Below are positions 27,120 to 35,552 of a DNA stretch of 64,000 bases, one piece after another. Below the pieces are notes generated by a model. It searched no databases. It had not been told where the DNA came from and worked only from the letters and a program-made list of their open reading frames with translations. Source of the DNA: JACDBE01 sp963714055 (GTDB lineage Bacteria; Actinomycetota; Acidimicrobiia; Spongiisociales; UBA5794); assembly GCA_963714055.1 (NCBI GenBank), contig OY970227.1, positions 2,294,001 to 2,358,000 on the forward strand, read 5' to 3'. Every line of letters starts with the position of its first letter. Positions within the stretch are counted from its first letter, which is position 1. Position numbers and translations under genes: made by a program.

Positions 27120-28039
27120 AGGATATCGACGGTGTCGCCGTCGGCGACGACGTGCTCCCGTCCCACCCGTTGCCCGTCAAACCTCGCCGAGGGGCCCCAG
27201 ATGCGGGCACCGGCGGCGGTGGTGCCCAGATCGTGATGGATCCGATCGGCCACCTGGGCGACCGTGGCGCCGGACGGCATCGCCTGCGGCCGCGGATCGA
27301 CCCCGCCGTCGTGATGGAGCCACACCCGGATCAACCCGGTGAGTCCCCAGATGGCCCGGCGCAGCTCGTCGAGCGAGGCGTCGTCGAGGATCGACACCGC
27401 CACCACCTCGAGGTCGACCGATCGTCGGAGCGCATCGATGCGGTCGGGGTCGACCTCGTCGGCCTTCGTCAAGGCCAGCACCGCCGGAAGGTCGATCCCG
27501 GCGGCATCGACCTCGGCGCGCACGACCGCCAGCGAGTCGAGCGATGCGGTCGCTTCGTGGCAGTAGACGACGGCGTCGGCGTTGCGCAGCACCCCGAGCA
27601 GGGCACGTCCCCCGCCGCGGTCGTCGTTGGCGCCCTCGATCAGGCCCGGGATCTCCACCAGCTGGACCAGCACCCCGCCGATCCTGGTGAGCGCCGGCAC
27701 CGGGCGCACCGTGGTGAAGGCGTAGTCGCCGGTCTTGATCTGGATCTCGGACAGCGCCTGGAGGAGCGACGACTTGCCGGCGTTCGGCGGCCCCACCAGC
27801 GCCACCTGGGCGGCTCCCTCGCGGCGAACCGAGATCGAGTCGCGGTGGACCACCTTCGCCCGGACCCGGGACGCCTCGATCTCCTCGTTGACCCACTTGC
27901 GGATGTCGGCGTAGGGGCCGTTGCGGTAGTCGGGCAGCTCGCCGAGGATCGTCCGCAGCTCACGGACCCGTTCCGTGCCCTCCTTGCCAACCAGCCGGCG
28001 CTTGATCACCTGCATCTGGATGCGGTGTGGCATCGGCAT
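27113..28039 (-). CDS. TGS-domain GTPase (DRG/Obg-like)
   Basis: 308 residues. G1 is VALVGPPNAGKSSLLQAL, G3 is VEIPGLIEGANDDRGGG, G4 is LALTKADEV, and a TGS domain closes the protein (VWLHHDGGVDPRPQAMPSGATVAQVADRIHHDLG ... VADGDTVDIL). The N-terminal PDYRNGPYADIRKWVNEEIE and the order of domains recall the DRG family of translation-linked GTPases of archaea and eukaryotes. Its bacterial role is not established to my knowledge. The start is ATG 28039 with AGGAG eight bases upstream. It stands alone. A tiny upstream frame with two Trp codons and a hairpin precede it. Confidence 0.82.
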   Translation of the reverse strand: MPMPHRIQMQVIKRRLVGKEGTERVRELRTILGELPDYRNGPYADIRKWVNEEIEASRVRAKVVHRDSISVRREGAAQVALVGPPNAGKSSLLQALSEIQIKTGDYAFTTVRPVPALTRIGGVLVQLVEIPGLIEGANDDRGGGRALLGVLRNADAVVYCHEATASLDSLAVVRAEVDAAGIDLPAVLALTKADEVDPDRIDALRRSVDLEVVAVSILDDASLDELRRAIWGLTGLIRVWLHHDGGVDPRPQAMPSGATVAQVADRIHHDLGTTAAGARIWGPSARFDGQRVGREHVVADGDTVDILR

Positions 28040-28132
28040 GACCTGTTCTCCTTCCTCGCTGTGTGATGCGGGGAGGAGCACACCGCCACGGCCCGCCCAA
28101 GTCAGCTCGGGGCCGTCGGAGTGCGTCCTGTC

Positions 28133-28168
28133 CCGCCGCTTCCCTGGACGCCTGGTCGGAAGCGGCGG
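28133..28168 (-). other. Strong hairpin between a micro-ORF and the TGS GTPase
   Basis: CCGCCGCTTCC (28133-28143) and GGAAGCGGCGG (28158-28168) are perfectly complementary 11-base arms with a 14-base loop. On the minus strand the hairpin starts one base after the stop of the micro-ORF at 28235-28170. There is no U-run after it. It may be a pause or terminator structure, or a DNA-level site. Confidence 0.45.
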
Positions 28169-28169
28169 A

Positions 28170-28235
28170 TCAGCCGGTCTTGGTGCTCACCATCGCCCAC
28201 CAGATGGTGGCGACGGCGCGATGCGGATCGCTCAT
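28170..28235 (-). CDS. Candidate 21-residue leader peptide with tandem Trp codons
   Basis: MSDPHRAVATIWWAMVSTKTG. A TACGCT -10-like element (28250-28245) ends nine bases before the ATG, the leaderless layout seen at other genes here. The two Trp codons sit inside the loop of a 7-bp hairpin (CACCATC at 28188-28194 with GATGGTG at 28203-28209). The GTPase gene starts 130 bases further. This resembles a Trp attenuator, but no competing antiterminator was found and the downstream gene has no known Trp link, so it may be chance. Confidence 0.35.
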   Translation of the reverse strand: MSDPHRAVATIWWAMVSTKTG

Positions 28236-28343
28236 GGCCTGCGAAGCGTAGCCGCCAGCGTCGCCGGCGGTCGGCGCCTCTAGGCTGGCGACGCCGCGGC
28301 TTGGAGGGCCTTCCTGTACCTGACCACACCGTTCCACCCCCGG

Positions 28344-29514
28344 GTGGAAGCGGCCAACACCACCGGCCTGTGGAGCCACTGGGCGGGATACCTGGTCGCG
28401 GAGAAGTACCAGATGTCGGAGAAGTTCGAGTACTTCGCCGTCCGCAATGCCGTCGGCATGTTCGACACCTCGCCGCTGTACAAGTACCTGGTCAGCGGCC
28501 CGGACGCCGAGCGGTACCTCGCCGGGGTCCTGGCCCGCGACATCCGAAGGTGCCGGCCCGGGCAGGCGCAGTACACGGTGTGGTGCGACGACCGCGGCTT
28601 CGTTGTCGAGGACGGGGTGGTGCTCCGGCTCGCCCCCGACGAGTTCATGATCAGCGCCGCCCGCCCCAACCTTGCCCACCTGCGCTCGCTGATCGGGTAC
28701 GAGGCGGTGGAGATCGACGACGTCTCCGACCAGTGGGGCACGTTGGCGGTGCAGGGCCCGGCGGCGCGCACCGTGCTCGCCCCGCTGGCCCCGGAGGTGG
28801 CCGGCCTCGCCTTCTTCGACCTCACCCCCACCAAGCTGGCTGACATCCCGGTCACCGTCTCCCGCACCGGCTACACCGGCGGGCTCGGCTACGAGGTCTG
28901 GGTGCCGGCCGACCAGGCGGTCGCCGTGTGGGACGCCGTCGCCGAGGCGGGGTCGGGGCACGGGTTGATGCCGTTCGGGCAGATCGCCCTGCTCATGGCG
29001 CGGATCGAGGCCGGGCTGCTGCTCATCGACGTCGACTTCGAGTCGAGCCGGTTCGCCTTCAACGACGAGCACCGCTCGACCCCGCTCGAGCTGGGCTTCG
29101 GGTGGATGTTCCGCGACCTCGACAACGACGACCGCCACTTCATCGGGCGCCCCGCCATCGAGCGCGAGCGCGCCGAGGCGACGTCACGCTGGAAGATGGT
29201 CGGGCTGGTGGTCGACTGGCACGAGTACGACACGCTGTACAACGAGGCGCGGGCTCATCCCGCCCAAGGACCACATCCCGGTCACCGAGGAGTTCATGCT
29301 CTACGACGCCGACGACGCCCGGGTCGGGTACGCCACCAGCTTCATGTACTCCCCGATGCTGCAGCGCCACATCGCCCTGGCCCGGCTCCGCCCCGACATG
29401 GCCGCCACCGGCACCAGGGTCGACCTGGAGGTCAAGATCAACCACCGCTACCAGCGGGTCGGGGCCTACGCCGCCCGGCTGCCGCTGTACAAGCCCGACC
29501 ACAAGACCGCCTGA
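28344..29514 (+). CDS. Aminomethyltransferase-like (GcvT family) protein, one frame break, start unclear
   Basis: About 389 residues. A folate-binding GcvT/dimethylglycine-dehydrogenase-type fold: EYFAVRNAVGMFDTSPLYKYLVSGPDAERYL, VWCDDRGFVVEDGVVLRLAPDEFMI, and SRTGYTGGLGYEVWV with the folate-binding region. The frame breaks near 29260. Removing one base restores GLIPPKDHIPVTEEFMLYDAD and the stop at 29512-29514. Coding-like sequence (LYLTTPFHPR) continues before the GTG at 28344, but no ATG, GTG or TTG is in frame back to the stop at 28281, so the true start may be lost to another base error. It is followed after 7 bases by an FAD oxidoreductase. Demethylation of an N-methyl compound with tetrahydrofolate is inferred. 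Confidence 0.75.
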
Positions 29515-29521
29515 GGATCCC

Positions 29522-31120
29522 ATGCCAACGTCACGCAGCTACGACGCCATCGTCATCGGGGCCGGCCACAACGGCCTGATCAACGGTGCCTACCTGGCCA
29601 AGGCCGGGCTTCGGACCCTGATCGTGGAGCGGCGTCACCTGGTGGGCGGGGCCGCCATCACCGAGGAGCTGTACCCCGGCTTCCAGTTCACCACCTTCTC
29701 CTATGCCCTGTCGCTGCTCCGCCCCGACATCATCCACGAGCTGGAGCTGACCCGGTTCGGGTTCATGCCGCTGCTGATGCCGTCGGGGTTCGCTCCCGGC
29801 TACGACGGCGACCACCTGCTGATGGGCACCGATCGCTTCGAGAACCTGCACGCCATCGCCCGCCGGTCCGCAGCCGACGCCGACGCCTACGAGCAGTACG
29901 AGCACGACGTGACCCAGGTGGCGCAGGCGATCAAGCCGCTGGTCGACCGGATCCCGCCGGACATCTTCTCCAAGGACCCCGACGAGTTGATGCGGATGGC
30001 GGAGCTGGCCGGCCACCTCCGCTCGTTGGAGCCCCGGGTGCTCCACAACGCGGTACGGCTGCTCACCGGGTCGGCGGCCGACTTCCTCGACGACTACTTC
30101 GAGGACGAGCTGCTCAAGGGCTACCTGGCGTCGTCCTCGATCATCGGTTCCAAGGTCGGGCCCCGGTCCCAGGGCTCCGGGCTGGTGTTGCTCTACCACA
30201 AGCTGGGCGAGCACGACGGGTCCTTCGGGTCGTGGGCGTTCCACAAGGGAGGCAACGGCGGGTTCACCCAGGTGCTGGCCCGGGCCGCCGAGGGATTCGG
30301 CGCCGAGATCCTGCTCAACGCACCGGTGGATGCGGTCACCACCGCCAACGGGCGGGCCACCGGCGTCGCCCTCGAAGACGGCACCGAGCTGCAGGCCGGC
30401 ACCGTGGTCAGCTCGCTCGACCCTCGCCACACCTTCATGCGACTGGTCGACCCGCGGGAGCTGCCCGCCGACCTGGTGGAGAACATCCGGCGGTTCAAGT
30501 TCCAGGGGACTTCGGCCAAGGTCAACTTCGCCCTCGACGGATTGCCGCGGTTCCCCGGCCTGCCCGAAGACGGCGCCCACTTCCGCGGCTTCACCAACAT
30601 CGGCCCGTCGATCGACTACCTGGAGCGCGCCTTCGACGAGGCCAAGTACGGCTGGTACTCGTCGCAGCCCTACATCGACGCCTCGATCCAGTCGACCATC
30701 GATCCCGACATGGCGCCTCCGGGCAAGCACGTCATGTCGTGCTTCGTCCAGTACGCCCCGTACCACCTGAAGGGTGGTGGGGACTGGGACGTCGAGCGCG
30801 ACCGATTCGGCGACATCGTGGAGGCGACGCTGGAGTCGTTCTTCCCCGGGTTCGGCGACCTCGTTCTCCACCGCGAGGTGGTCACGCCGCTCGACATCGA
30901 GCGGGTGGTCGGGCTGTCGGAGGGCAACATCTTCGCCGGGGAGTTCCTCGCCCCCCAGATGTTCTTCTTCCGCCCGGCGCCGGGATGGAACCAGTACCGC
31001 ACCCCGATCGAGGGCTACTACCAGTGCGGTTCGGGCACCCACCCCGGCGGCTGCGTGATGGGGGCCCCCGGGCGGCTCGCCAGCCAGCAGATCCTCGGCG
31101 ACCTGGCCGCGCGGAGCTGA
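29522..31120 (+). CDS. FAD-dependent oxidoreductase, PYROXD2/phytoene-desaturase-like
   Basis: 532 residues. An N-terminal dinucleotide fold (YDAIVIGAGHNGLINGAYLAKAG ... LIVERRHLVGGAA) binds FAD. The C-terminal signature YYQCGSGTHPGGCVMGAPGRLASQ is typical of the phytoene desaturase / PYROXD2 group. The middle has GSWAFHKGGNGGFTQVLARAAEGFGAEILLNAPV. These enzymes oxidise or isomerise diverse hydrophobic substrates. Being one operon with a GcvT-like protein suggests an amine or sarcosine-type oxidation instead of carotenoid work, but this is inference. The start is ATG 29522. Confidence 0.82.
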   Translation: MPTSRSYDAIVIGAGHNGLINGAYLAKAGLRTLIVERRHLVGGAAITEELYPGFQFTTFSYALSLLRPDIIHELELTRFGFMPLLMPSGFAPGYDGDHLLMGTDRFENLHAIARRSAADADAYEQYEHDVTQVAQAIKPLVDRIPPDIFSKDPDELMRMAELAGHLRSLEPRVLHNAVRLLTGSAADFLDDYFEDELLKGYLASSSIIGSKVGPRSQGSGLVLLYHKLGEHDGSFGSWAFHKGGNGGFTQVLARAAEGFGAEILLNAPVDAVTTANGRATGVALEDGTELQAGTVVSSLDPRHTFMRLVDPRELPADLVENIRRFKFQGTSAKVNFALDGLPRFPGLPEDGAHFRGFTNIGPSIDYLERAFDEAKYGWYSSQPYIDASIQSTIDPDMAPPGKHVMSCFVQYAPYHLKGGGDWDVERDRFGDIVEATLESFFPGFGDLVLHREVVTPLDIERVVGLSEGNIFAGEFLAPQMFFFRPAPGWNQYRTPIEGYYQCGSGTHPGGCVMGAPGRLASQQILGDLAARS

Positions 31121-31125
31121 CCGGG

Positions 31126-31389
31126 TTGCCCGCCGGGATCCTCCCGAGGATCGTGGTGATCCTCGGATTCGTCGCCCAGCTCGGGGTCGGTTTCGTGGTG
31201 ATGGTGAGCGGGTTGATCATGCCGCTGTGGGCGGTCCTCGCCCTCGCCGCCGTCTGGGCGGTCGGGTTGGTGGTGATGATCCGCCGGCGCTCGTCGCCGC
31301 TGGCGGTGTGGGCGGTTCCGGTGCTCACCCTCGGTCTGTGGGCCCTGGTCGGGTGGGCAGGCGAGCGGTATCTCGACTGGACCGCCTGA
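31126..31389 (+). CDS. Small membrane protein of unknown function
   Basis: 87 residues starting at TTG 31126, five bases after the oxidoreductase stop. Three hydrophobic stretches are visible (IVVILGFVAQLGVGFVVMVSGLI; LWAVLALAAVWAVGLVVMI; LAVWAVPVLTLGLWALVGWA). No family recognised. The tight spacing suggests it belongs to the same transcript. Confidence 0.55.
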   Translation: MPAGILPRIVVILGFVAQLGVGFVVMVSGLIMPLWAVLALAAVWAVGLVVMIRRRSSPLAVWAVPVLTLGLWALVGWAGERYLDWTA

Positions 31390-31482
31390 GGTCGGGGCGA
31401 GCCCACGATCGGACCTTCGGCCCTGGCCGCCGGGCGTCGGGCTGGCGCAGGCTGGGCAGAGCACAAGTAGGAGGTGACGCTG

Positions 31483-32418
31483 GTGCCGCCGAACCCGCTC
31501 GCACCTGCGGTCGACACTGCGGCCGGTGCCGGACATGGTCGTCTGTGGAACCGGTTCGTCGCGGAGGTCGCCGCCGCCGGTCTGCCCGCTGCGCCACCCG
31601 GCGAGCCCGACGTGGTGACCGAAGCCGATGTTGCCGGCTTGCCCGAGGTGGTGCAGCGGTACCTGGGGTTCATGGGTGTGGTGGGGCGGCGAAGGGAGTG
31701 GTCGTTCCGTGCGAAGTTCGTGGGACGGTTCCGGCTGCGACCCCGGCTCGGTTGGATGCCGGCCGTCGCCTGGCAGTACAACTCGCGCCTCGAGGTGGCC
31801 CGCCTCTTCGTCATGCGGCTCCGCTTCGCCAACCTCATCCCCATGGTGGGCGTGGACTCGTACCTGCGGGGCGAAGGTCGAATGCTGGGCAAGCTGCTCG
31901 ACAGGGTCGCCGTCGCCGACGGGCAGGGCGAGGAGTTCGATATCGGCGAGCTCACCACCTACCTCAATGACGCCGTGCTGCTGGCCCCGTCGATGCTCCT
32001 CGGCCCGACCACGTCGTGGCGGGGAGTCGACGAGCGCACCTTCGACGTGTCCCTGACCGATGGTGGGCGAACCGTGACCGGGCGGGTGTTCGTCGACGAC
32101 CGGGGTGCGCCCGTCGACTTCAGCACCACCGATCGCTTCGCCGACCTCCCGGGCGGCCTGGTCCGCGCCGAGTGGCGGACACCGGTGCAATCCTGGGAGG
32201 ACGTGGGCGGGCGCCCCGTCCCTGGTCGTTTCGGTGCCGTGTGGCACCTGCCCGACGGCCCACTGCCCTACATCGAGGGCCGCGTCGAGCCGGGCAGCGT
32301 CGCCTTCAATGTCGCCCCCCCGCCCATCGCGGTATCCGGGGCCGAGAACTCGGGGGCAACGTCCTGGATGCGGGAGCTGTCGGGGACCACCGGGCTTCGA
32401 ACCGGCCCGCCGCGGTAG
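31483..32418 (+). CDS. DUF6544-like protein
   Basis: About 311 residues, soluble. ADVAGLPEVVQRYLGFMG, REWSFRAKFVGRFRLRPRLGWMPAVAWQYN and ELTTYLNDAVLLAPSMLL match my memory of the DUF6544 pattern (a W.F..KG.FR motif, then YLN..V..P..LL). The start is GTG 31483, eight bases after AGGAGG, chosen over the GTG at 31474 inside that motif. The last 40 residues (GAENSGATSWMRELSG...) overlap the convergent Rieske gene by 150 bases and look unlike the family, so the true stop may be earlier and a base error is possible. Confidence 0.6.
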   Translation: MPPNPLAPAVDTAAGAGHGRLWNRFVAEVAAAGLPAAPPGEPDVVTEADVAGLPEVVQRYLGFMGVVGRRREWSFRAKFVGRFRLRPRLGWMPAVAWQYNSRLEVARLFVMRLRFANLIPMVGVDSYLRGEGRMLGKLLDRVAVADGQGEEFDIGELTTYLNDAVLLAPSMLLGPTTSWRGVDERTFDVSLTDGGRTVTGRVFVDDRGAPVDFSTTDRFADLPGGLVRAEWRTPVQSWEDVGGRPVPGRFGAVWHLPDGPLPYIEGRVEPGSVAFNVAPPPIAVSGAENSGATSWMRELSGTTGLRTGPPR

Positions 32419-33560
32419 GCGGCGGCGACCATCGAGTGGAACTGGTGCACCGTGCTCTCCCACGGGCTCAGCGGCCCGGGGGCGAAGCCGCGGTTGGCGG
32501 CGCCCTTCTGGACGTGCTCGCAGGCGTTCCAGTCCTCCCGGTTGGTGATGTCCCAGAAGTCGATGGCGTAGGCAGGGTCGAACCCGTCCAACTCCAGCGA
32601 CTCGGGGGCGAACAGCCAGTCACACTCCACGAAGCTGCGCCCTGGGCCCAGTGGGACGATGCGGTGGGTCAGCACGTAGTCCGGGTGGGCGCTGACCAGC
32701 AGGTTCGGCCACAGCCCGACATAGACCACCTTGCGGGCCTGGTCGGCGTCGAGCCGGCGGAAGTTGCGCCCCTCGGAGGCGCCGGTGAGCGACATGGTGG
32801 CTGCGTGGTCCTTGAGCTCCATCCTCCCTCCACACCACAGGCCGCCGGGCTCGATGTCCCGGCCCGAGTCGGGCGGGCTGACCTGGCAGAGCTCGGGGTG
32901 GATGGTGCTGCAGTGGTAGCACTCGTGGTAGTTCTCCACGATCAGCTTCCAGTTGGCCGCCACCTCGTATGCATGGCGCGCCACCATCGACAGGCGCCCC
33001 GGCTCGTAGGGGGCGAACAGCTCGGCAAGTCCGCCGTAGGTCTGCTCCAGCGGAGACGCCTCCCCGGAGAGGTCGAGGAAGAGCCAGCCCAGGAGGTCGC
33101 CTACGGCCACGGCGGAGAGCGGCCAATCCTCGGTGTCGAAGTCGCCGTTTCCCATGATCGAGGACTGGGTCAGCGTGGGTGCCGACCGCAGCGACCCGTC
33201 GAGCCGGTAGGACCACGAGTGGTACGGGCACCGGACCAGCCGGGCGTCGATGGCCTCGCCGGGCTCGACCAGGGTGTGGCCCCGGTGGCGGCAGACGTTG
33301 GAGAACCCGCGTACTGCGCCGTCGGCGTCCCTGGTGAGCAGTATCGACTCGGCGCCGTGGTCGACGCCGCGCACCTGGCCGGGGGCGAGCAGGTCGTCGG
33401 TGCGGCCCAGGCAGACCCAGGTGCGGTCGAAGATCTCGGAACGCTCCCAGGCGTGTACCTCGGGTGAGGTGTACGCCGCCGCCGGCAGCGTCCGGCTGCT
33501 CCCGAACGGGCGCGCCAGGTCGGCGACATGCTGCTGGTCGATCGGTGCCGGTCGGCCCAC
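32268..33560 (-). CDS. Rieske non-heme iron oxygenase alpha subunit (GbcA/choline monooxygenase-like)
   Basis: Up to 430 residues. The Rieske [2Fe-2S] ligands are in CRHRGH and CPYHSW about 20 residues later. The mononuclear iron histidines are in VENYHECYHCSTIH, the motif also found in glycine betaine demethylase GbcA and choline monooxygenase. The C-terminal part has TNREDWNACEHVQKGAANRGF and STVHQFHSMVAAAY. The tail past AAYRGG overlaps the convergent gene and is probably spurious. The start is GTG 33560, seven bases after GGAGG. Together with the GcvT-like gene and the oxidoreductase nearby, oxidative demethylation of a betaine or methylamine is a fair hypothesis. No reductase partner is adjacent. 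Confidence 0.84.
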   Translation of the reverse strand: MGRPAPIDQQHVADLARPFGSSRTLPAAAYTSPEVHAWERSEIFDRTWVCLGRTDDLLAPGQVRGVDHGAESILLTRDADGAVRGFSNVCRHRGHTLVEPGEAIDARLVRCPYHSWSYRLDGSLRSAPTLTQSSIMGNGDFDTEDWPLSAVAVGDLLGWLFLDLSGEASPLEQTYGGLAELFAPYEPGRLSMVARHAYEVAANWKLIVENYHECYHCSTIHPELCQVSPPDSGRDIEPGGLWCGGRMELKDHAATMSLTGASEGRNFRRLDADQARKVVYVGLWPNLLVSAHPDYVLTHRIVPLGPGRSFVECDWLFAPESLELDGFDPAYAIDFWDITNREDWNACEHVQKGAANRGFAPGPLSPWESTVHQFHSMVAAAYRGGPVRSPVVPDSSRIQDVAPEFSAPDTAMGGGATLKATLPGSTRPSM

Positions 33561-33654
33561 TCACCCACCTCCGAGGAAGGTCTCCTGGCGGGTCGAGCGT
33601 AGCGGCTCGGCTCCGACCTCCGGCACCGGGACCGGAGCCGCCGGCGGCACCCGG

Positions 33655-33660
33655 TACCCT
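33655..33660 (+). promoter_or_regulatory. -10 element TACCCT before ctaA
   Basis: TACCCT ends seven bases before ATG 33668. The leader would be zero to one base long. No -35 resembling TTGACA is seen at the right distance. Confidence 0.42.
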
Positions 33661-33667
33661 TGCCGGC

Positions 33668-34591
33668 ATGGTCGCCACCCGGTCATCGGAGACCACCGAC
33701 ACCGTGGTCCGGCGTCTCGCCACCGGGGTGCTGGTCTTCACCGTGCTGGTCATCCTGGGCGGGTCGGTGGTGCGGGCCACCGAGTCGGGCGCGGGCTGCG
33801 GGGACCAGTGGCCCCGTTGCGAGGGCCACATCATCCCCTGGTCGGCGGAGGGCGCTACCACCATCGAGTTCGCCCACCGGGCGTCGACCGCCATCCTCGG
33901 GATCCTGCTCGTCGCCCTCGTCGTCACCGTGGTCCGACGCACCGAGCGCGGGGCGCCGATCCGCCGTGCCCTCGCCTGGGCGGGGGCCTTCTTCGTCGCC
34001 GAGGTCGCCATCGGGGCGCTGCTGGTGCTCTTCGGCTGGGTCGACCAGGACGCCTCGATCGGGCGGGTGGTGGCCATGACCGTCCACCTGGCCAACACCT
34101 TCCTGCTGCTGGCCGCGCTCACCTTGGTGGTCTGGTTGGCGCGTGGCGGTGCTCCGCCGCGGGTCGACCTGGGGCGGACCGCCGACCGGCTGCTCCTGGC
34201 CGGTGCCGTCGTCCTCCTCGCGGTCGCCGCTTCCGGCGCCCTCAACGCGCTGGCCGACACGCTGTTCCCTGCCGATGAGTCGTCAGGCTCCGGCCACTTC
34301 CTCGCCGACCTCCGGGTGCTGCACCCGATGATCGCCATCGTCGGTGGTGTGGCGGTGGTGCTCCTGTCCCGGGCCAGGGCGCTCGCCGGCGCCACCGCCG
34401 AGCCGTGGCGCCGCGCCATCGCGGTCATCGTGGCAATCCAGTTCGCCATGGGCGTCGTCAACATCGCCCTGCTCACGCCGGTGGAGACCCAGGTGCTGCA
34501 TCTGCTCCTGGCCGATACTCTGTGGATCGTGTGGATCGTGTTCGGAGCCTCGGTGATCGCCGCCGAGCAGCTCGAGGCCCAGAAGTCATGA
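33668..34591 (+). CDS. ctaA: Heme A synthase (COX15/CtaA)
   Basis: 307 residues and eight predicted membrane helices. It oxidises the C8 methyl of heme O to the formyl of heme A for aa3-type oxidases. Signature parts: ILGGSVVRATESGAGCGDQWPRCEG with the paired cysteines, EFAHRASTAILGI (first heme histidine), VHLANTFLLLAAL, and in the second half LHPMIAIVGG and LHLLLADTLWIVW. Upstream of ctaB by 58 bases. The oxidase structural genes are at 54.5-59.4 kb. Confidence 0.93.
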   Translation: MVATRSSETTDTVVRRLATGVLVFTVLVILGGSVVRATESGAGCGDQWPRCEGHIIPWSAEGATTIEFAHRASTAILGILLVALVVTVVRRTERGAPIRRALAWAGAFFVAEVAIGALLVLFGWVDQDASIGRVVAMTVHLANTFLLLAALTLVVWLARGGAPPRVDLGRTADRLLLAGAVVLLAVAASGALNALADTLFPADESSGSGHFLADLRVLHPMIAIVGGVAVVLLSRARALAGATAEPWRRAIAVIVAIQFAMGVVNIALLTPVETQVLHLLLADTLWIVWIVFGASVIAAEQLEAQKS

Positions 34592-34649
34592 GTGTGAGGG
34601 TTCGCCGGAGGCGGAGACTCGGCGGTTGGGGCTGGGGACCCCAAGAGCC

Positions 34650-35552
34650 ATGAGTGAAGCCAGGATCACCGATCCTCGTGCCGTGGTCACCGCCGGTGAC
34701 CGCGTCCGCGCCTACGTCGAGCTGACCAAGCCCCGCATCATCGAACTCCTCCTCATCACCACGGTGCCGGCGATGATCGTCGCCGCCGAGGGCTGGCCCG
34801 GGCTCGGGCTGATCATGGCCACGCTGGTGGGCGGGACGCTGTCGGCCGCCGGGGCCAACACCCTCAACCAGGTGCTCGACCGTGACATCGACCGGGTCAT
34901 GAGGCGCACCGCCTCCCGGCCGTTGCCCACCGATCGGGTGACGCCGGGTCACGCCGTGGTCTTCGGCATGGCGTTGGGCATCGCCGGGTTTGCCTGGCTG
35001 TGGGCGACCACCAACCTGCTCGCCGCCCTCCTGTCCACTGCCGGGCTGGCGTTCTACGTGCTGGTCTACACCATGTGGCTGAAGCGGACCACCACCCAGA
35101 ACATCGTGATCGGGGGAGCCGCCGGCGCCGTGCCCCCTCTCGTCGGCTGGGCGGCGGTGACCGGTTCGCTGGCCCTCCCCGCCTGGTTCATGTTCGCCAT
35201 CGTCTTCTACTGGACCCCGCCGCACTTCTGGGCGCTGTCGCTCCGCTACCGCGACGACTACGCCGCCGCCGGGGTCCCGATGATGCCGGTCGTGGTCGGC
35301 GTCGAGAGAACTCTCGACCACATCGTCCGCTACAGCATGCTGGTCGCCGGGGTCTCCCTGCTCCCCTACACGGTGGGTGTCGTCGGGCTCTTCTATCTGT
35401 CGGTGGCGGTCGTCCTCGGGATTGCCCTGGTGGTCGCCGCGCTCCGCCTCCGCCGGCTTCCGTCCGAGGCCATGAGGTTCTTCGGCTGGACCAACCTCTA
35501 CCTCGCCGGGGTCTTCCTGGCGATGGCGGTCGATGTCCTCGTCTGGGCGTGA
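34650..35552 (+). CDS. ctaB: Protoheme IX farnesyltransferase
   Basis: 300-residue UbiA-family membrane enzyme converting heme B to heme O. The first Asp-rich motif is NTLNQVLDRDIDRVMRRTASRPLP, and the second region is YWTPPHFWALSLRYRDDYAAAGVPMMPVV, both diagnostic of CtaB. An ELTKPRIIELLLITTVPAM opening is typical. Normal length. It acts before CtaA in heme A synthesis. Confidence 0.95.
   Translation: MSEARITDPRAVVTAGDRVRAYVELTKPRIIELLLITTVPAMIVAAEGWPGLGLIMATLVGGTLSAAGANTLNQVLDRDIDRVMRRTASRPLPTDRVTPGHAVVFGMALGIAGFAWLWATTNLLAALLSTAGLAFYVLVYTMWLKRTTTQNIVIGGAAGAVPPLVGWAAVTGSLALPAWFMFAIVFYWTPPHFWALSLRYRDDYAAAGVPMMPVVVGVERTLDHIVRYSMLVAGVSLLPYTVGVVGLFYLSVAVVLGIALVVAALRLRRLPSEAMRFFGWTNLYLAGVFLAMAVDVLVWA

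Noticed and set aside
28928..31120. A 730-codon frame fusing GcvT-like and oxidoreductase genes
   Set aside because: The upstream part is an out-of-frame reading of the GcvT-like gene. The oxidoreductase has a normal start at 29522 and a canonical FAD motif right after it.
32016..33467. Long plus-strand frame of 483 codons across the Rieske gene
   Set aside because: Antisense to a well-supported Rieske oxygenase, with no domain and a composition typical of GC-rich shadow frames. The same reasoning removes other long antisense frames, such as those at 25146-26564, 29531-31042 and 40115-41665.
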